Shown: positions 5,542-6,838 of the stretch, in pieces
Numbering within the stretch: position 1 is the stretch's first letter
Layout of the letters: every line of letters begins with the position of its first letter
From: an uncultured bacterium
GTDB lineage: Bacteria; Actinomycetota; Coriobacteriia; Coriobacteriales; Coriobacteriaceae
NCBI GenBank assembly: GCA_905215765.1
Contig: CAJMRP010000105.1
Coordinates: forward strand, 1 to 6,838
Length of the DNA stretch: 6,838 nt
Reading direction: 5' to 3'
Translations under genes and position numbers: made by a program
The notes under the pieces: model-generated
The model's input: the letters and a program-made list of their open reading frames with translations, nothing else
What the model was told of the DNA's origin: nothing
Databases searched by the model: none

Positions 5542-6507
5542 AACGCACACGATCTGGTCCAGGAAATTATCGAGCGCAAGGGCAAGATTGAGAACGTCTT
5601 TTGGATCGCCTGCGGCGGTTCGATGATCGACCTGATGCCGGCCAACGAACTGCTCAAGCGCGAGGCCACCACGTTTGCCTCGACGGTCTACACGGCACGC
5701 GAGTTTTGCCTGATGGCCCCCAAGAGCCTAGGGCCGAAGTCGCTCGTCATCGCCTGCAGCCACAGCGGTAACACGCAGGAGGTCGTCGACGGCTGCGAGA
5801 TGGCGTTGGCGGCCGGCGCCGAGGTCGTGGCCATGACCGACTGCGAGGGCTCCAAGATCGATAACGGCAAGTGGACCACCTGGGTCTACCCCTGGGGCGA
5901 GGGCGTCCCGCAGGCCGAGGTCCCGCAGGGTATCGGCGCTCTGATCGCCGCCGAGCTGCTCGACCAGCAGGAAGGCTACGAGGCACTCGCCGACATGTAC
6001 GAGGGCCTCAAGCAGATGGATGCGTTGCTGCCCGCTGCCCGTGAGAAGGTCAACGCCGAGCTGGGCGATCGCTTTGCCGAGCTCTGCCAGCAGCACAAGT
6101 TCTTCTATATCCTGGGTTCCGGCCCCAACTTTAGCCAGACCTACGCCATGGCGATCTGCTCGCTCATGGAGATGCAATGGCAGCACTGCTGCTACATTCA
6201 CTCCGGCGAGTATTTCCACGGCCCGTTCGAGGCTACCGAGCCCGGCGTGTTCTACTTTGTGCAGCTTGGATCGGGCGAGTGCCGCCCCATGGAGGAGCGC
6301 GCGCTGGCGTTCCTCAACACGCACACCGATACGGTCATGGTGCTCGACGCTCTCGAGTACGGCGTGGGCGAGGTGCCTGCCAGCGTGCGTTCGTACCTGG
6401 AGCCGATCTTCTTCTACAACATGAGCTGCGAGCTGCGCGCCGCCCGCGGCAAGGTCTTCGACCACAGCCCCGAGATCCGTCGCTACATGGGCATCGAGCA
6501 GTACTAG
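5539..6507 (+). CDS. SIS-domain sugar-phosphate deglycase, FrlB-like
   Basis: This 322-residue cytoplasmic protein has two SIS (sugar isomerase) folds. The first, about residues 15-135, contains IACGGSMIDLM (23-33), the AREFC segment (53-57) and the phosphosugar-binding SHSGNTQEVV (74-83). The second, about 175-305, contains ILGSGPNFSQTYAM (191-204), LMEMQWQHCCYIHSGEYFHGPFEATEPGV in 209-237, and GECRPMEERALAF (246-258). The end, DHSPEIRRYMGIEQY (308-322), and the SGE-xx-HGP-xE motif (222-231) closely resemble E. coli FrlB, which splits fructoselysine 6-phosphate into lysine and glucose 6-phosphate. E224 and H227 are candidate active-site residues by family position. No kinase or transporter gene is in the window, so the exact substrate, whether fructoselysine, glucoselysine, fructose-asparagine or another amino-sugar phosphate, is unproven. 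A dedicated promoter and the GntR gene upstream suggest induction by substrate. A GlmS-like isomerase role is less likely, because the glutaminase domain is absent. Confidence 0.88.
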   Translation: MNAHDLVQEIIERKGKIENVFWIACGGSMIDLMPANELLKREATTFASTVYTAREFCLMAPKSLGPKSLVIACSHSGNTQEVVDGCEMALAAGAEVVAMTDCEGSKIDNGKWTTWVYPWGEGVPQAEVPQGIGALIAAELLDQQEGYEALADMYEGLKQMDALLPAAREKVNAELGDRFAELCQQHKFFYILGSGPNFSQTYAMAICSLMEMQWQHCCYIHSGEYFHGPFEATEPGVFYFVQLGSGECRPMEERALAFLNTHTDTVMVLDALEYGVGEVPASVRSYLEPIFFYNMSCELRAARGKVFDHSPEIRRYMGIEQY

Positions 6508-6528
6508 GTACCGGGAATTATCTTTTTT

Positions 6529-6559
6529 GACGGGGTCTGCGCTGCGCGCGGGCCCCGTC
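6529..6559 (+). terminator. Probable terminator of the FrlB-like gene
   Basis: GACGGGG (6529-6535) pairs perfectly with CCCCGTC (6553-6559), extended by a T-G and a C-G pair, around a very GC-rich loop. It starts 22 bp after the stop codon. A run of six T precedes the stem and only TT follows it, so the downstream U-tract is weak and termination could be incomplete. Confidence 0.55.
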
Positions 6560-6597
6560 TTGCGTTGTGGCGGCCGGATTCGTGTCTGCGCGAAAAT

Positions 6598-6777
6598 GAA
6601 GGTGAATACTTTTCCGCGAAGTGAACGACCTGTTTTGGACCCCCGAAGCATCCACACTTTTTGGCGGCAAAACCGCAGGATAACCTCGACGAAACCGCAG
6701 GAAACAGCGCCTGAAAAATGTCGATGCTTCGGGAGTCCGATTTTGCTCGTTCACATCGCGGAAAAGTATTCACCTTC
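6598..6777. repeat. Long near-perfect palindromic element, 180 bp
   Basis: The outer 31-bp arms (6598-6628 and 6747-6777), containing GGTGAATACTTTTCCGCG, match at 30 of 31 positions. A second stem (6637-6656 with 6719-6738), containing CCCGAAGCATC, matches at 18 of 20. Further in, TTTTT (6658-6662) faces AAAAA (6714-6718) and GGCG faces CGCC. The tip carries the direct repeat AAACCGCAGGA twice (6670-6680 and 6692-6702). Both strands have short open frames, but these are by-products of the palindrome. Blocks ACTTTTTGGCG (6656-6666) and AAAACCGCA (6669-6677) also occur in the element at 184-303. This is probably a mobile or REP/MITE-like repeat, or a large structured RNA. Confidence 0.8.
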
Positions 6778-6810
6778 GATTCGCAAGGGCACTACGTGAG
6801 TCAAAAAGCG

Positions 6811-6838
6811 GGCCGCGCCGGGGATTTCCGGCGCGGCC
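6811..6838. terminator. GC-rich hairpin at the window edge, probable terminator
   Basis: GGCCGCGCCGG (6811-6821) pairs perfectly with CCGGCGCGGCC (6828-6838) around the 6-base loop GGATTT. AAAAA (6803-6807) precedes it, which would serve as the U-tract for a gene on the minus strand beyond the edge. The + strand tail is cut off by the window end, so it may be bidirectional. Confidence 0.6.

Noticed and set aside
5539..6507. Glutamine-fructose-6-phosphate aminotransferase (GlmS)
   Set aside because: The protein has only two SIS domains, lacks the N-terminal glutaminase domain, and its C-terminal motifs fit FrlB better.
5728..6657. 309-codon minus-strand frame over the SIS gene
   Set aside because: Antisense shadow of the FrlB-like gene, with no ribosome binding site I would trust and no domain.
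6598..6777. CRISPR-like repeat or insertion sequence
   Set aside because: The repeats are inverted arms, not regularly spaced direct repeats with unique spacers, and no transposase frame is present between them.
6527..6799. Short frames on both strands within 6504-6799
   Set aside because: They are produced by the self-complementary sequence of the palindrome, so the same peptide-like stretches appear on both strands. None has a ribosome binding site.

Overview
The window looks like a piece of chromosome from a GC-rich gut actinobacterium of the Coriobacteriia, most probably Collinsella or a close relative. This rests on strongly GC-biased third codon positions, GTG starts with strong AAGGAG-type ribosome binding sites, the style of the GntR and SIS proteins, and AT-richer intergenic regions full of palindromes. 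The genus is an inference from style; no rRNA or other marker gene is present.

Layout. Positions 1-442 hold no credible gene: a weak inverted repeat (66-121), a strong palindromic element (184-303) and a probable promoter (about 366-397). A YitT-family membrane protein follows (443-1450), then a terminator-like hairpin and a second small palindrome in a 219-bp gap. Next come a GntR/UTRA regulator (1670-2389), a gap with a hairpin and a third palindromic element (2463-2530), full-length recQ (2657-4636), and a second GntR/UTRA regulator (4639-5394) that starts 2 nt after the recQ stop. A dense regulatory region (5395-5538) leads to a SIS-domain sugar-phosphate deglycase of the FrlB type (5539-6507). 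The last 331 bp hold two terminator-like hairpins on either side of a 180-bp nearly perfect palindrome (6598-6777). All five genes are on the + strand.

How the genes may work together. The clearest functional unit is the second GntR regulator followed by the FrlB-like gene. FrlB enzymes cleave phosphorylated Amadori compounds such as fructoselysine 6-phosphate, and GntR/UTRA proteins typically sense phosphorylated sugars or amino sugars. The promoter of the FrlB-like gene carries two pairs of direct repeats with exact 10-bp periodicity, a palindrome over the -35, and a 5'-UTR hairpin. The regulator is therefore a good candidate to control the downstream gene. RecQ appears to be a passenger co-transcribed with the regulator; no functional link is evident. 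The first GntR regulator is a paralogue of the second, with an almost identical recognition helix.

I do not see a defence system, CRISPR array, transposase, tRNA or rRNA. The most unusual material is the set of intergenic palindromes, at least two of which share short sequence blocks, and the repeat architecture of the 5395-5538 promoter.
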